This document shows positions 8,364-17,297 of a stretch of DNA of 64,000 bases, piece by piece. A program made the position numbers and the translations under genes. How positions within the stretch are numbered: position 1 is the first letter of the stretch; every line of letters begins with the position of its first letter. Source of the stretch: Variovorax sp. V213 (GTDB lineage Bacteria; Pseudomonadota; Gammaproteobacteria; Burkholderiales; Burkholderiaceae_C); the NCBI RefSeq assembly GCF_041154455.1, contig NZ_AP028664.1, forward strand, positions 745,001-809,000. Direction: 5' to 3'. Under the pieces are notes generated by a model. It did no database searches and was not told the origin of the DNA. It saw only the letters and a list, made by a program, of their open reading frames with translations.

Positions 8364-9295
8364 GGTGTACCTCGTGGGATCGAGTTCGGGGAGAAGGGCG
8401 CTTCGGCATTCGACGCCGGCGGATTCGTCTGGATCGCAGTCCTCGTGCTGCCCGCGCCTGTCCACCGGGACGGCTTGAGAGCAAGGGGCGCAACAATCGG
8501 CTCACCGCGGGTCGAGGCCGGTGCCGCGGCAACGATGGGGGCGGCCAGTCCGCCTGGTGCACGCAGCTGCTGCGCCGCTTCGCGCACGGCCATGCGCGTT
8601 GTTTCGGACATGCGGTTCGCGTCCATCAGCGCTGTGGCTTGATCCCGCTGATTGGTTACTTCCAGATAGAGCGCAAGATTGGCTTGTGCCTGCGTGCTGT
8701 CCGGACGCAACTGGAGCGCCTGCATCAATGGAAGCCGCGCCTGGTCGATCTGGCCGGCGCGCAGCTGGGCATAGCCGAGATCGCTCAGCAACAGCGCATC
8801 GGTCGGCGTGCGGCGCTGCGCCTGTGAAAGCAACTGCACCGCCTCGGCGTAGTTGCCGCGCGCGCCTGCGAGCAGGCCCAGTCCACGATAGCCCGCGCTT
8901 TCCAGCGGCGTGCCCATCAGGCGTTTGTACGCGGTCTCGGCGGCGGCAGCCTGCCCTGTCTGGCGCAGCGCTTCAGCACGCGCGCGCGAGGACTCGGGCG
9001 ATACGCTCCAACGCTGTTCGAGCGCGTCGATGTGCGCGAGCGATGCAAACCACAGGTCTTCTTTCTGCATCTGCTCGACAAGCCTGAGATATGTGGCCTG
9101 GGTGTCCACGGACGCCCCTGCTTTCGTATCCGCAGCCGCCTCGGCAGCCTTGCGCTGTTGCGCATCGGCGCTGGCGGCGTATTGATCCTTGAGGCCGGCG
9201 CAGCCTGCGGCAGAGAGGGACACAGCGGCGGCGGTGGCGAAAGCCAGTACACGGCGGGCGGGCTGCAAGCCCATGCAAAGGGCGGATGGTTTCAT
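8360..9295 (-). CDS. tadD: TadD, TPR lipoprotein for Flp pilus assembly
   Basis: 311 residues. The N-terminus is a lipoprotein signal (basic start, hydrophobic segment, LSAAGC with Cys about residue 33). The middle contains tetratricopeptide repeats, for example AETAYKRLMGTPLESAGYRGLG, NYAEAVQLLSQAQRRTPTDA and QIDQARLPLMQALQLRPDS. TadD is thought to act as an outer-membrane-associated pilotin-like factor for the RcpA secretin. The ATG at 9295 overlaps the tadC stop and the gene's own stop overlaps the DUF3613 start, so it is tightly coupled. Confidence 0.85.
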   Translation of the reverse strand: MKPSALCMGLQPARRVLAFATAAAVSLSAAGCAGLKDQYAASADAQQRKAAEAAADTKAGASVDTQATYLRLVEQMQKEDLWFASLAHIDALEQRWSVSPESSRARAEALRQTGQAAAAETAYKRLMGTPLESAGYRGLGLLAGARGNYAEAVQLLSQAQRRTPTDALLLSDLGYAQLRAGQIDQARLPLMQALQLRPDSTQAQANLALYLEVTNQRDQATALMDANRMSETTRMAVREAAQQLRAPGGLAAPIVAAAPASTRGEPIVAPLALKPSRWTGAGSTRTAIQTNPPASNAEAPFSPNSIPRGTP

Positions 9296-10257
9296 TTGGC
9301 GGCGGTTCCCAGTGCGCGGAAGATCGCAAGAAAGGCGGGGCCCGCCGTGACGATGACCAGTGCGGGCAGCAGGGTGGTCACCATGACGGCAGTCATCTTC
9401 ACCGTGATCTTTCCGATTTTTTCCTTCATTTCGGAACGCCGGTGTTCGCGCAGCCGATCGCTGAAGATGCGAAGCGGTTCCTGTACGGCGCCGCCGTGCT
9501 TGTCGACCTGCACGAGCAAGGACACGAGTCCGCGCAGGTTTTCGTTCTTGTGCAAGGTCGCAAGGCGTTGCAGCGAATGCTCGCGGCTGCGGCCGCGGCT
9601 GTACAGGTTGTTGGCCAAGGTCAACTCGTAGCCGAGCACGCGCAGCACATGCGAGAAGTCGCTGGCCATGATCTGCAGGCTCTGGTCCAGGCTGAGGCCA
9701 ACGCCTTGCAGAAGGCGCAGCAAATCGATGAACAGCGGAAGCTCCTGGTTCGCTCGCTCGCGCCGTGAGGCGGCAAAGCGTCCGAGCACCCATTTCGGCG
9801 CCATGAAGCCCGTGACGAGTGCGACCGCCAGCACGATGGTGACAGTGCGCTGCTGATGGCCTGCGCTCCACAGCACATAGGCGAGAAAGGGAAGAAAGAA
9901 TGCCAGAAGAACACGGGTCACCAGAAAGATCAGCTGAGCGCGCTTCGAGGAAAGGCCGCACTGGTCGATGAGATTCCGGTCTTCGTCTGCCACGAATGCC
10001 CGACCGATTCTTGAATCGAGCCAGTGGAACGGCAGTTCGATGTCCGGCTTCGCCGAGGCGCCGGTCTCTGCGGTCGAATCGGCGGAGGCTCTCGATGCTT
10101 GCGGAGCCGTCACGACCTGCTGGATGGCACGGTCGATGACTTTGCCGCTGCGTGTGCGTCGCAACTCGGCCGCAATCAGCGCGCCAGCGCCAGCCATCAA
10201 ACCCAGGGCCAACAACGTCAGACTAACGATCGCCAGTTGATCGGAGGTCATGGTCAT
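9292..10257 (-). CDS. tadC: TadC, inner-membrane platform protein (type II secretion F family)
   Basis: 321 residues from the ATG at 10257, overlapping the tadB stop. An N-terminal membrane helix (LAIVSLTLLALGLMAGAGAL) is followed by two central helices (about residues 120-165), the T2SF cytoplasmic domain with QELPLFIDLLRLLQGVGLSLDQSL, and a C-terminal membrane helix. TadB and TadC are paired GspF-like proteins forming the platform on which the TadA ATPase acts. The gene belongs to a run of overlapping cistrons. Confidence 0.9.
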   Translation of the reverse strand: MTMTSDQLAIVSLTLLALGLMAGAGALIAAELRRTRSGKVIDRAIQQVVTAPQASRASADSTAETGASAKPDIELPFHWLDSRIGRAFVADEDRNLIDQCGLSSKRAQLIFLVTRVLLAFFLPFLAYVLWSAGHQQRTVTIVLAVALVTGFMAPKWVLGRFAASRRERANQELPLFIDLLRLLQGVGLSLDQSLQIMASDFSHVLRVLGYELTLANNLYSRGRSREHSLQRLATLHKNENLRGLVSLLVQVDKHGGAVQEPLRIFSDRLREHRRSEMKEKIGKITVKMTAVMVTTLLPALVIVTAGPAFLAIFRALGTAAK

Positions 10258-11246
10258 GTCAGTTTTGCCAATCGGTAGAGGAGCGCCGCGCCAAACAACT
10301 GAAAGCCCCCTGCAGAGAGGACCATCATTCGACCGGTCCCGTCGTTCCACATCCCCAGGAAGTAGCCGGGATTGGTCAGGATGAAGAAGGCGCCCACGCT
10401 CACAGGCAGCAATCCAAGGATCCACGCAGACAGCCGGGTTTCAGAAGACATGGCGAGCAGCTCATGCTCTGCCTGCTCGCGGTCGCGCATGAAGTTGCCT
10501 ACACGCTCCAGCAGCAGGTCGGAGCGTCCGCCGTAACGCACACCCAGGCCGAGAATGGAGGCCAGCAGGAACATCTCCTCGATGCGGACATTGCTGGCTG
10601 TCTGGTGCAAGGCGCGGTCCAGATCCATGCCCGCGCGCACCAGAGATGCCGAACGTTCCAGCTGGGCTCGCAGCGGAGCCTCCGTGGTGGCGATCGCAAG
10701 CTGAAACGCCGCCTGCGTGGAGTTGCCGATGGTGATCAGCCGCACCATCGCATCGATATATGCGGGCAGCTGGCTGATCATCTTTCGGCGGAACTTCTGC
10801 AGACGCAGCCAGACCGCGAATACGGCGAGGAGCACCAACAGGGTGAGCGCACTCAACGCCGCGATCCAGCCCCCAAACAGTCCGGCGATCGCGGCCAGCG
10901 CCACGATGGCGGCCAGGCCCAGCGCGGCGGTGCGCGCATCGATCACGCCTATCAGCCATTCGGGCAGGGCCTTTTCAAGAAGCCCGGGGGGGGCGGTGGC
11001 CGGGGTGGTTGCGTCGGCGTTGAGCCATGGGTCCGTGGTCACGCCCATCATGAGACTGTCGTTGGCCGGATCCCTCGAAGGCATTGGCAGCGGCGCCGCA
11101 GCGGCGGTGCTGGCCAGAATCTGCTGGTTCAGGTGCCGCTCCGCCGCCTGGCGTGCCTGGCGCCCCTTTGCCCACTGCCACAGCAGCAGCCCCGCGGCCG
11201 CAAGCAGCAGCGCGATGCAAGCCACTGTCAGCAGGACTTTAGCCAC
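10254..11246 (-). CDS. tadB: TadB, inner-membrane platform protein (type II secretion F family)
   Basis: 330 residues from a GTG at 11246 that overlaps the end of tadA by eight bases. It has an N-terminal helix, two central helices (LGLAAIVALAAIAGLFGGWI, LSALTLLVLLAVFAVWL), then a T2SF domain (KMISQLPAYIDAMVRLITIG...LDRALHQTASNV...LLASILGLGVRYGG) and two C-terminal helices. A frame running to 11426 lies inside tadA and is not used. It pairs with TadC as the inner-membrane assembly platform. Confidence 0.9.
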   Translation of the reverse strand: MAKVLLTVACIALLLAAAGLLLWQWAKGRQARQAAERHLNQQILASTAAAAPLPMPSRDPANDSLMMGVTTDPWLNADATTPATAPPGLLEKALPEWLIGVIDARTAALGLAAIVALAAIAGLFGGWIAALSALTLLVLLAVFAVWLRLQKFRRKMISQLPAYIDAMVRLITIGNSTQAAFQLAIATTEAPLRAQLERSASLVRAGMDLDRALHQTASNVRIEEMFLLASILGLGVRYGGRSDLLLERVGNFMRDREQAEHELLAMSSETRLSAWILGLLPVSVGAFFILTNPGYFLGMWNDGTGRMMVLSAGGFQLFGAALLYRLAKLT

Positions 11247-12555
11247 GGTTGTCTCCCTGCTGGGTCCGCGACAGCGACTGGCGGAAGCGCGTGATCTTGG
11301 GCGAATGCGGCGCAATGCCGAGCGAAATCCATCGATCGCGTTCCTCGCCATCGGGCGACACAATCGGTTCGTAGCGGTAAAGCTCCTGCATCGCGACCAC
11401 GTTGTCGTTGACGCCGGTGACTTCACTCAGCGAGATGATTCGACGCTGGCCACCTGAAAGACGCCCGATCTGCACGATGAAATCGATGGCATTGGCGATC
11501 TGCCGGCGCAGGCTGACCTCGCTGCCCTGATAGCCGGCGAAGCCCGCGAGCATCTCGAGCCGGTAGAGACATTCGCGCGGCGAGCTCGCGTGGATGGTGC
11601 CCATCGAACCTTCGTGGCCCGTGTTCATGGCCTGCATCATCTCGATGACTTCGGCGCCGCGCACTTCGCCCACGATGATGCGGTCCGGCCGCATGCGCAA
11701 GCTGTTGCGCAGCAGGTCGCGGATCGACACCACGCCCGTGCCGTCAAAGCCGCCGGGGCGGCTTTCGAGCCGAACGACGTGGCTGGTGCCGAGCGACAGC
11801 TCCGCCGTGTCTTCGATGGTGATGACGCGCTCGCGCGCGGGAATGAAGGTTGCTAGCGCATTGAGCAGCGAGGTTTTTCCCGAACTGGTGCCGCCACTGA
11901 CGAGGATGTTGCAGCGCGCGCGCACGGCAATCTCCAGCAACTGCGCCATGCCCGCGTCAAAGGTGCCGAGCTTCACCAGATCGGCCGGCGTGAGCGGCTC
12001 CTTGCGGAACTTTCGGATCGAAACCGAGAGCCCGTCGATTGCCAGCGGCTCGATGATCACGTTGATGCGGCCGCCATCCGGCAGGCGCGCGTCGACCATC
12101 GGGTTGGATTCGTCGAGCCGGCGCCCGAGCGGCGCGAGGATGCGGCGCACGATGCGCATCACATGCTCTGCATCGGCAAAGCGCACGGTCTCGCGCTCCA
12201 GCATGCCGTGGCGCGACACGTACACGTTCTGGTAGCCGTTGATCAGGATGTCTTCGACGGCGGGATCGTTGAGCAGGTCTTCCAGCGGGCCAAAGCCCGC
12301 AAGCTCCTTGGTCAGTGCATCCGAGATGAGCTGCATCTCGCGGTCATTGATCGGAACGCGGCGCAGCCGGACGAAGCTGTCGACCTCCAGTTCGACGAAC
12401 TGCTGGATCGACGCGCGCGACCAGCGGCCGAACTCCGCGCCGAGCTCTTCGATGCGGCTCAGCAGGTGGTCGTGCGTCCAGCTCTTGATGTCCTGGAACT
12501 GCTGGGAATTGATGAACGCCTGGTCGTCGTCGGCGAATTCGAGATCGTTGGACAT
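11239..12555 (-). CDS. tadA: TadA/CpaF secretion ATPase for Flp pili
   Basis: 438 residues. The N-terminal domain is followed by GFGPLEDLLNDPAVEDILING, Walker A SGGTSSGKTSLL, the Asp box (ITIEDTAELSL), Walker B (RIIVGEVRGAE) and the His box (TGHEGSMGTIHASSP). These mark the CpaF subfamily of type II/IV secretion hexameric ATPases that power Flp pilus extension and, in some bacteria, retraction. The ATG at 12555 is preferred; a TTG at 12567 overlapping the tadZ stop would add four residues and neither has a strong ribosome site. Confidence 0.95.
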   Translation of the reverse strand: MSNDLEFADDDQAFINSQQFQDIKSWTHDHLLSRIEELGAEFGRWSRASIQQFVELEVDSFVRLRRVPINDREMQLISDALTKELAGFGPLEDLLNDPAVEDILINGYQNVYVSRHGMLERETVRFADAEHVMRIVRRILAPLGRRLDESNPMVDARLPDGGRINVIIEPLAIDGLSVSIRKFRKEPLTPADLVKLGTFDAGMAQLLEIAVRARCNILVSGGTSSGKTSLLNALATFIPARERVITIEDTAELSLGTSHVVRLESRPGGFDGTGVVSIRDLLRNSLRMRPDRIIVGEVRGAEVIEMMQAMNTGHEGSMGTIHASSPRECLYRLEMLAGFAGYQGSEVSLRRQIANAIDFIVQIGRLSGGQRRIISLSEVTGVNDNVVAMQELYRYEPIVSPDGEERDRWISLGIAPHSPKITRFRQSLSRTQQGDNRG

Positions 12556-12563
12556 GGGGCGGT

Positions 12564-13847
12564 TCAACCTTGACTAGAGCTTTTCCAGAAGCCGGCAATT
12601 TGCGACATTCGCGCGACCCAGCTGGATTCCTTGGCCGGCGCCTGGCCTGCTTCGGACATGTATTCCTGGTTCAGTCCGCGTGCGAGGCCGGCTACGGCCT
12701 GCGAATACGCGTCGTTGCGTGCGGTGCGCACCAGCATTTCGCCGCGGCTCGCGGCCGCCAGCAGTTGCGTGCTGCGTGCCGGCACAACATGGTGCAGCGG
12801 CAGTTCGAGCCGCTCGGCAATGTCCTTGGCCGGCAGCCCGACCTGGCTGTCGAACTTGTTGACCACGAGCGACAGCCGATCAGTCTCGACGCCGCGCGCG
12901 CGCAGTTCCTTGAGCATGTTCGCCGTGGAGACGATCGCACCGATGCTCTGGTCGCACACCACCCAGCTGCGCTGGGCTGCCTTCACGGTCTGGGCGACAA
13001 AGTCAAGGGTCGAAAAGCCGCCGAGGTCGGCGATCTGGAAATCGAAGAAGTCGCCGAGCCGCTTGATCAGCGCCACCGAATCCGCATGCGAGATCTCGCG
13101 TACCTGCGCGAGACTCGTCGGCAGTGGAAGCACAGCGACGCCGCTCGTGTGGTGGGCCACCGCGGTGTGCAGCAACGTCTGGTCGAGGCGTCGCAGGTTG
13201 CGCACGCCATCGACAAAGCTGAAGCCGCTTTGGGTGTCGAGATACAGAAGACCGTCGCGGGCGGGCAGCCCGAGATCGAGCAACGCAACTCCGCGGCGCG
13301 TGTTGCGACCATGAGGGAGCGTGGCCGACTGAGACAGCTGGTCGTTGAGCATCAGAGAAAGGCTGGCCGCGAGGGTTGTCACGCCGATGCCGGGGCGGGC
13401 GCCGAGCAGCGCAAGCGTGCATCCGCGGGCGCGGCTTTGCATGCTGCTTTGACGATCGAGCAGCTTGCGCAGCGTATTGATCGCATCGGTCGGCGGTGCG
13501 CTCATGTCGACAAAATCGTCCACCCCTGCACGCAGCGCGGCGAGCATGGAAGCCGGCTCGGCCGAAACGCCTGTCGCCAGCACCGGCAGCGTTGGCCACT
13601 CGCGTTTAAGGCGCTGGTGAAGTTCGCTTGCCGCAGTGGCGTGGTCTCCCGAGAAATCGAGAAAGACCGCCGCGGGACCAAGCATGGCGATGCGCTCGTC
13701 GATCGACTTGGCCTCGGATGGAAGGATCACCACCGCGCCCAGCCGGCCGAGTGCGTCGGTCAGCCAGGTGATGTGGCTGCTGTTCGGCGATGCGAAGAGA
13801 TAGGTCTCCGCACCGGTTTCGGGAAGGCTGTCGCGTGGAGCGTTCAT
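12564..13847 (-). CDS. tadZ: TadZ/CpaE-type pilus localisation protein
   Basis: 427 residues. The N-terminal 130 residues resemble a receiver-like domain (VVILPSEAKSIDERIAMLGPAAVFLDFSGDHA). The rest is a MinD/ParA-type fold. Its deviant Walker A reads GARPGIGVTTLAASL, lacking the signature Lys of KGGVGKT, so it may bind nucleotide weakly, as reported for TadZ homologues. The family places the Tad apparatus at a cell pole or site. It lies between the rcpA secretin and tadA and starts 35 bases after rcpA. Longer frames upstream are ignored in favour of ATG 13847. Confidence 0.85.
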   Translation of the reverse strand: MNAPRDSLPETGAETYLFASPNSSHITWLTDALGRLGAVVILPSEAKSIDERIAMLGPAAVFLDFSGDHATAASELHQRLKREWPTLPVLATGVSAEPASMLAALRAGVDDFVDMSAPPTDAINTLRKLLDRQSSMQSRARGCTLALLGARPGIGVTTLAASLSLMLNDQLSQSATLPHGRNTRRGVALLDLGLPARDGLLYLDTQSGFSFVDGVRNLRRLDQTLLHTAVAHHTSGVAVLPLPTSLAQVREISHADSVALIKRLGDFFDFQIADLGGFSTLDFVAQTVKAAQRSWVVCDQSIGAIVSTANMLKELRARGVETDRLSLVVNKFDSQVGLPAKDIAERLELPLHHVVPARSTQLLAAASRGEMLVRTARNDAYSQAVAGLARGLNQEYMSEAGQAPAKESSWVARMSQIAGFWKSSSQG

Positions 13848-13882
13848 GGCGTCGGCCACTGGCTTTGTGAAGGTTGTTTCCG

Positions 13883-15250
13883 TCAACGCGAGAAGCCCGG
13901 CACGGTCGTACCCGAGGCCGGCCCCAGCAGATGCGCACGCCACACCGGGCCATCGCGTTGCTCGGCACCACCCGGCAGGTACGGACCAAGATCCGTGCCG
14001 CGCGCAATGGGCTTCACCAGATGCGGCGTGACAAGGATCACCAGTTCCTTTTCGCTCATCTGGTACTTGTTCTGCTTGAAGAAGGTTCCGAGCACCGGGA
14101 TATCGCCGAGCAATGGAACCTTGTCGGCGTTCGAAGTCGTGGTGCGGCTCACCAGGCCGCCGATGATGAAGCTCTCGCCGTCGCCGAGTTCGACCGTGGT
14201 GTCGGCCCGGCGCGTGCTGATCGCGGGCACCGCGACACCGCCAATGCTGAGCGAGTTGGTGTAGTCCAGGTCGCTGGCCTCGGGCGCCACCTTGAGCACG
14301 ATGCGGTCGTTCGAGAGCACGGTGGGCGTGAGCGTGAGGCCGATGCCGAACGGCTTGTATTCGATGCTCGTGGTGCCCAGGCCCTGCGGTGCCGGCACGG
14401 GCAATTCACCGCCGGCCAGGAAGCTTGCGCTCTGGCCCGACAGCGCCACCAGCGTCGGTTCCGCAAGCACGCGGGCCATGCCGTTGCCCTCGAGGAAACC
14501 GACGTTCAGGCCGAGCCCGGCCTTGCCGAAGTTGAACAGGAGGCTGAAGGCTTGGGCGAGCGGGTTGTTGTATTCACCGCTGATCGAGCCATCGCTTCCG
14601 AACGTTGCGGAGCGCAGCGACGACGGCGTGAACACGCCGAAGCTGAAGCCGTTGGAGTTGGCGCGCGTGCTGAAGATGTTGAGGCCGGCCTGCTTGAGCA
14701 CGCTGCGGTTGAACTCGACGATCTTGACTTCGACCTGCACGGTGTTGCTTCGTACGTTGATGACGGAGCGGTCGATCAGTGCCGACTTTTCTCCGCCGGC
14801 GGCCATCGCCGCGTCGCGCGCTTCCTGGTGCGCAGCCATGCTGTTGAGCGAGCCAGAGAGCGTGGAGGCGCGGCGCCGCACTTCGAGCGCATAGACCGTG
14901 GCGGTCGACTGGCCCTTTTCCCAGACCATGAGCGTGGTCCGCCCCGCAGCCTTGCCGGTCACGATGAGGCGCGCGGCCGGCGAGTTGGGCGATTGGCGGG
15001 TGAGCGCGACACCGGCCACCGTCTCGTCGGCGATGGCCATGCGCTCGATACCCTTGCCGATCAGCAGTTCCTTTTGAGTGCCAGCGTCGATCCGCAGTTG
15101 AAGTGCGGGGCGAAGAGACGTCGCCTCTGCCGGATCTGCGGCTGCGGAGACCCCAGGCCAGACGCCCGAGGCCAGCAGGCACAGCACAGCGAGTGCTGGA
15201 CGCAGTGGACGGGCCGGACCGGCTGTTTTCGCGAGAGGGGCGATCGTCAT
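13883..15250 (-). CDS. rcpA: RcpA/CpaC outer-membrane secretin of the Tad system
   Basis: 455 residues from ATG 15250; ATGs at 15277 and 15283 are alternatives. A signal peptide (LAVLCLLASGVWPGVSAAA) precedes an N-terminal pilus/BON-like domain (GKGIERMAIADETVAGVALT...GRTTLMVWEKGQ). The secretin core follows, with VEVKIVEFNRSVLKQAGLNI, VLAEPTLVALSGQSASFLAGGE, ELGDGESFIIGGLVSR and LPV-type end VPLLGDIPVLGTFFKQ...KELVILVTPHLV. It forms the outer-membrane gate for Flp pili. Its gene order between cpaB and tadZ is canonical. Confidence 0.93.
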   Translation of the reverse strand: MTIAPLAKTAGPARPLRPALAVLCLLASGVWPGVSAAADPAEATSLRPALQLRIDAGTQKELLIGKGIERMAIADETVAGVALTRQSPNSPAARLIVTGKAAGRTTLMVWEKGQSTATVYALEVRRRASTLSGSLNSMAAHQEARDAAMAAGGEKSALIDRSVINVRSNTVQVEVKIVEFNRSVLKQAGLNIFSTRANSNGFSFGVFTPSSLRSATFGSDGSISGEYNNPLAQAFSLLFNFGKAGLGLNVGFLEGNGMARVLAEPTLVALSGQSASFLAGGELPVPAPQGLGTTSIEYKPFGIGLTLTPTVLSNDRIVLKVAPEASDLDYTNSLSIGGVAVPAISTRRADTTVELGDGESFIIGGLVSRTTTSNADKVPLLGDIPVLGTFFKQNKYQMSEKELVILVTPHLVKPIARGTDLGPYLPGGAEQRDGPVWRAHLLGPASGTTVPGFSR

Positions 15251-15298
15251 GGAGTTCGTTTCCTGCGTGGCATGCATGGGCATGCCGCTTGTTGCTGA

Positions 15299-16288
15299 TC
15301 AGTAGTTGATGGTTTCGCTGCGGTCGCCACGAATGACTTCGACCTTGAGTCCACCGCGGGAGTCTTCGGTGCGAGCCGTCGGAATCCGCGCAGCAGCAAT
15401 AGCCGGCACGCGTGAGGCGCTGCCCGGCTTGCCGCCGGTCACGAAATCCGCCGTGGTGATGCCGGCCTGCGCGCGGTCCAGGCCTTCCAGTTGCGGGCGG
15501 CGCGGTTCGCCGGCTTTTGGCGGAGACGGCTGCAGGGCGGTGGGCAACTCGGCAAAGAGTTTCGGATCGGGTTCCGACATGTCGGTGGGATTGCGCAGCG
15601 CCAGGATCAAGCGGCCGCTGTTCTCGGCAAGCGTGAGCCGGTTGACATCGTCCACCGGCACTGCGAGCACGGCAGTCCGGGCCGCCTCGGCGCGCTGGGC
15701 CTGCTGTGCGCCACCGTTCTTGTCCATCTTGGAAGGCAGGCCATCGACGGAGGCGCTGCCGTAGGCCAGCACGCGCTTGCGCGACAGGAAGAGGCGCGCC
15801 TGGCTGCGGTCGATGTCCTTGCCGTCGGACTTGAGCATCAGGAACACGTCGACGAAGTCGCCGGGTTGAACCTTGTTGCCCACACCCATGATCTCGTCGG
15901 CCTTGATGGCAACTGCACGTTCGCCTTCTGCGACGCGCAGGGCCAGACCGGAAACGAGCTGGCCTTGGAGAAGCGGCGAGCCTTCGCCCAGATCGATCAC
16001 CGGCACGCGCCCCGCGAGCAGCGCGGTGTCCTGGAAGGCGCCCACGGGATTGATCGTCAGGCGTTCGATGCGAAGTGCATCGGCCGGGATCGCCTGGCCC
16101 GCAGGAAGCGGCTTGGCCGCCACGACCACGGGGAAGGTCTGCGCCTGGACAGCCTTGCCGGGAGCGGCGGCAGAGGGGGCGACTGCGACGGGCGGCGGGG
16201 GCTGGCGGCTGAGCATCCACGCATAGCCGCCGAGCGCGAGGGCCAGGAGCACGAGGATGGCGGCGATGATTTTGGTGAGATTGATCAT
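15299..16288 (-). CDS. rcpC: RcpC/CpaB Flp pilus assembly protein
   Basis: 329 residues from ATG 16288. An N-terminal membrane anchor (IIAAILVLLALALGGYAWML) and a Pro/Ala linker lead to an SAF domain (VVVAAKPLPAGQAIPADALRIE) and the RcpC/CpaB domain (ERAVAIKADEIMGVGNKVQPGDFVDVFLML). CpaB-type proteins sit in the periplasm and are thought to connect the secretin to peptidoglycan or the inner machine through the SAF fold. The frame extending to 16453 reads through the tadV 3' region and has no start support. Confidence 0.9.
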   Translation of the reverse strand: MINLTKIIAAILVLLALALGGYAWMLSRQPPPPVAVAPSAAAPGKAVQAQTFPVVVAAKPLPAGQAIPADALRIERLTINPVGAFQDTALLAGRVPVIDLGEGSPLLQGQLVSGLALRVAEGERAVAIKADEIMGVGNKVQPGDFVDVFLMLKSDGKDIDRSQARLFLSRKRVLAYGSASVDGLPSKMDKNGGAQQAQRAEAARTAVLAVPVDDVNRLTLAENSGRLILALRNPTDMSEPDPKLFAELPTALQPSPPKAGEPRRPQLEGLDRAQAGITTADFVTGGKPGSASRVPAIAAARIPTARTEDSRGGLKVEVIRGDRSETINY

Positions 16289-16352
16289 GGGCGGCGTGTC
16301 AAGGAGGAGCAATTCGAGAGCTATCGAAGAACAGCTCGTGGTGGCGGAGCGA

Positions 16353-16868
16353 CTAGCCGCTCTGTCGACCCCAAACCATCCACACCGCGGCGGCCAGCGC
16401 GAGATAGGCCGCATAGGGAATAAAGCGAACCCGAGGAGGTGAAGGGTTGCCATCTGCCGCCGACCAGGGCCCGAAAAGCAAGAGCGAAAACCGGGGGAAA
16501 ACTGGCCAGCGCCGAAGAATCAGCCAAAGCGCGGCATGAAGGCTGGCGAGGAGGCTGCCGATGAGCCAGACGGGGAGCAGCGCCGAAAAGCCGACCCAGA
16601 GTCCGAGCGCTCCAGCAAATTTCACGTCGCCGGCTCCCATGACTCCAAGAGCGTAGAAAAGCAGCAGAAAGCCAAAAGCCACGCCTGCACCGAGCAGGGC
16701 GGCAGCCCAGTCGTGCGTAACAGGCGCCATCCCCAATGTCAGTGCCGCAACAGCCAAGAAGGCGCCTGCGAGCACAAGCCAATTGGGGACGCGGCGTTGC
16801 CTGACGTCATAAACGGCAATGAAAAGCAACCACATCAAATAGGCTGATGTCATTGCTTGCAGCGCCAT
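16353..16868 (-). CDS. tadV: TadV/CpaA prepilin peptidase (A24 family)
   Basis: 171 residues, polytopic (about five or six hydrophobic segments). Both catalytic aspartates of A24 aspartic prepilin peptidases are visible: one in YDVRQRRVPNWLV near residue 21 and one in the MGAGDVKFAGALGLW motif. It would cleave the Flp prepilin after Gly and probably the TadE-like pseudopilins. The start codon sits exactly next to the flp stop, with no intervening base, indicating co-translation with the major pilin. Short form without the methylase domain, as usual for TadV. Confidence 0.9.
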   Translation of the reverse strand: MALQAMTSAYLMWLLFIAVYDVRQRRVPNWLVLAGAFLAVAALTLGMAPVTHDWAAALLGAGVAFGFLLLFYALGVMGAGDVKFAGALGLWVGFSALLPVWLIGSLLASLHAALWLILRRWPVFPRFSLLLFGPWSAADGNPSPPRVRFIPYAAYLALAAAVWMVWGRQSG

Positions 16869-17048
16869 TTAAGCAGCAGCGATAGCGGTCTTGATGTTGG
16901 TCCAGATAGTCGACAGGTTTGCGCCTATTCCGTCGTTACCAGTAATTGCCGTAATCATCACAACCGAAATCAATCCCGCAATAATTCCATATTCAATTGC
17001 GGTAGCACCTTCTTCATCGCGCAGAAAACGAGTAATAGAGCGAAGCAT
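16869..17048 (-). CDS. flp: Flp/Fap major pilin
   Basis: 59 residues. It begins MLRSITRFLRDEEG followed by ATAIEYGIIAGLISVV, the diagnostic Flp motif: cleavage by TadV between Gly and Ala, Glu-Tyr in the mature N-terminus, and a hydrophobic helix. It ends in KTAIAAA. The ATG at 17048 is preceded by a strong AAAGGGGAAATCA ribosome site. This is the first gene of the tad operon and the structural subunit of the pilus. Its composition (many AT-ending codons) is much less GC-rich than the machinery genes. Confidence 0.95.
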   Translation of the reverse strand: MLRSITRFLRDEEGATAIEYGIIAGLISVVMITAITGNDGIGANLSTIWTNIKTAIAAA

Positions 17049-17124
17049 TGATTTCCCCTTTAAGGAATTGTTAACAACAGTGACGACAGGTGGATGTTAT
17101 ACGGCGTAACTCTGTGTATCAACA

Positions 17125-17136
17125 AGAGGTACCCAT
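17125..17136 (+). repeat. 12-base direct repeat, copy 1 (AGAGGTACCCAT)
   Basis: The sequence AGAGGTACCCAT is repeated exactly at 17267-17278, both copies being preceded by CAA. This copy lies in the predicted flp leader, the other about 80 bases upstream of the candidate -24 element. Function unknown; it may be a regulator site. Confidence 0.5.
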
Positions 17137-17172
17137 GGGGTAGGAAGGTTCCTGTGCTGGCCGCAGGCCCTA

Positions 17173-17188
17173 AGCAGGAACGCGGCCA
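17173..17188 (-). promoter_or_regulatory. Candidate sigma-54 promoter for the tad operon
   Basis: On the minus strand the 16 bases read TGGCCGCGTTCCTGCT. Against the consensus TGGCACG-N4-TTGCW this keeps the -24 TGGC and a TGC at -12 with exact spacing, but loses the A, C and G after TGGC and the first T of TTGC. The predicted transcript start is about 17161, giving a leader of about 110 bases before flp. Support comes from the sigma-54 activator encoded at the end of the same operon. Alternative: chance match in GC-rich DNA. Confidence 0.4.
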
Positions 17189-17266
17189 ACCCCGCGTCGT
17201 CCCAAGACGCGTTCAAATTTCAGAGGAGGAGTTAACAGTCCGGCGACCATTCTTCCCTCTGGCAAC

Positions 17267-17278
17267 AGAGGTACCCAT
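17267..17278 (+). repeat. 12-base direct repeat, copy 2 (AGAGGTACCCAT)
   Basis: Second exact copy of the repeat described at 17125-17136, 142 bases away and in the same orientation, within the flp control region. Confidence 0.5.
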
Positions 17279-17297
17279 CCCATGAACAGGGGACGTC

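Noticed and set aside
12570..14264. 564-codon plus-strand frame
   Set aside because: Antisense to tadZ and rcpA; no start signal or domain.
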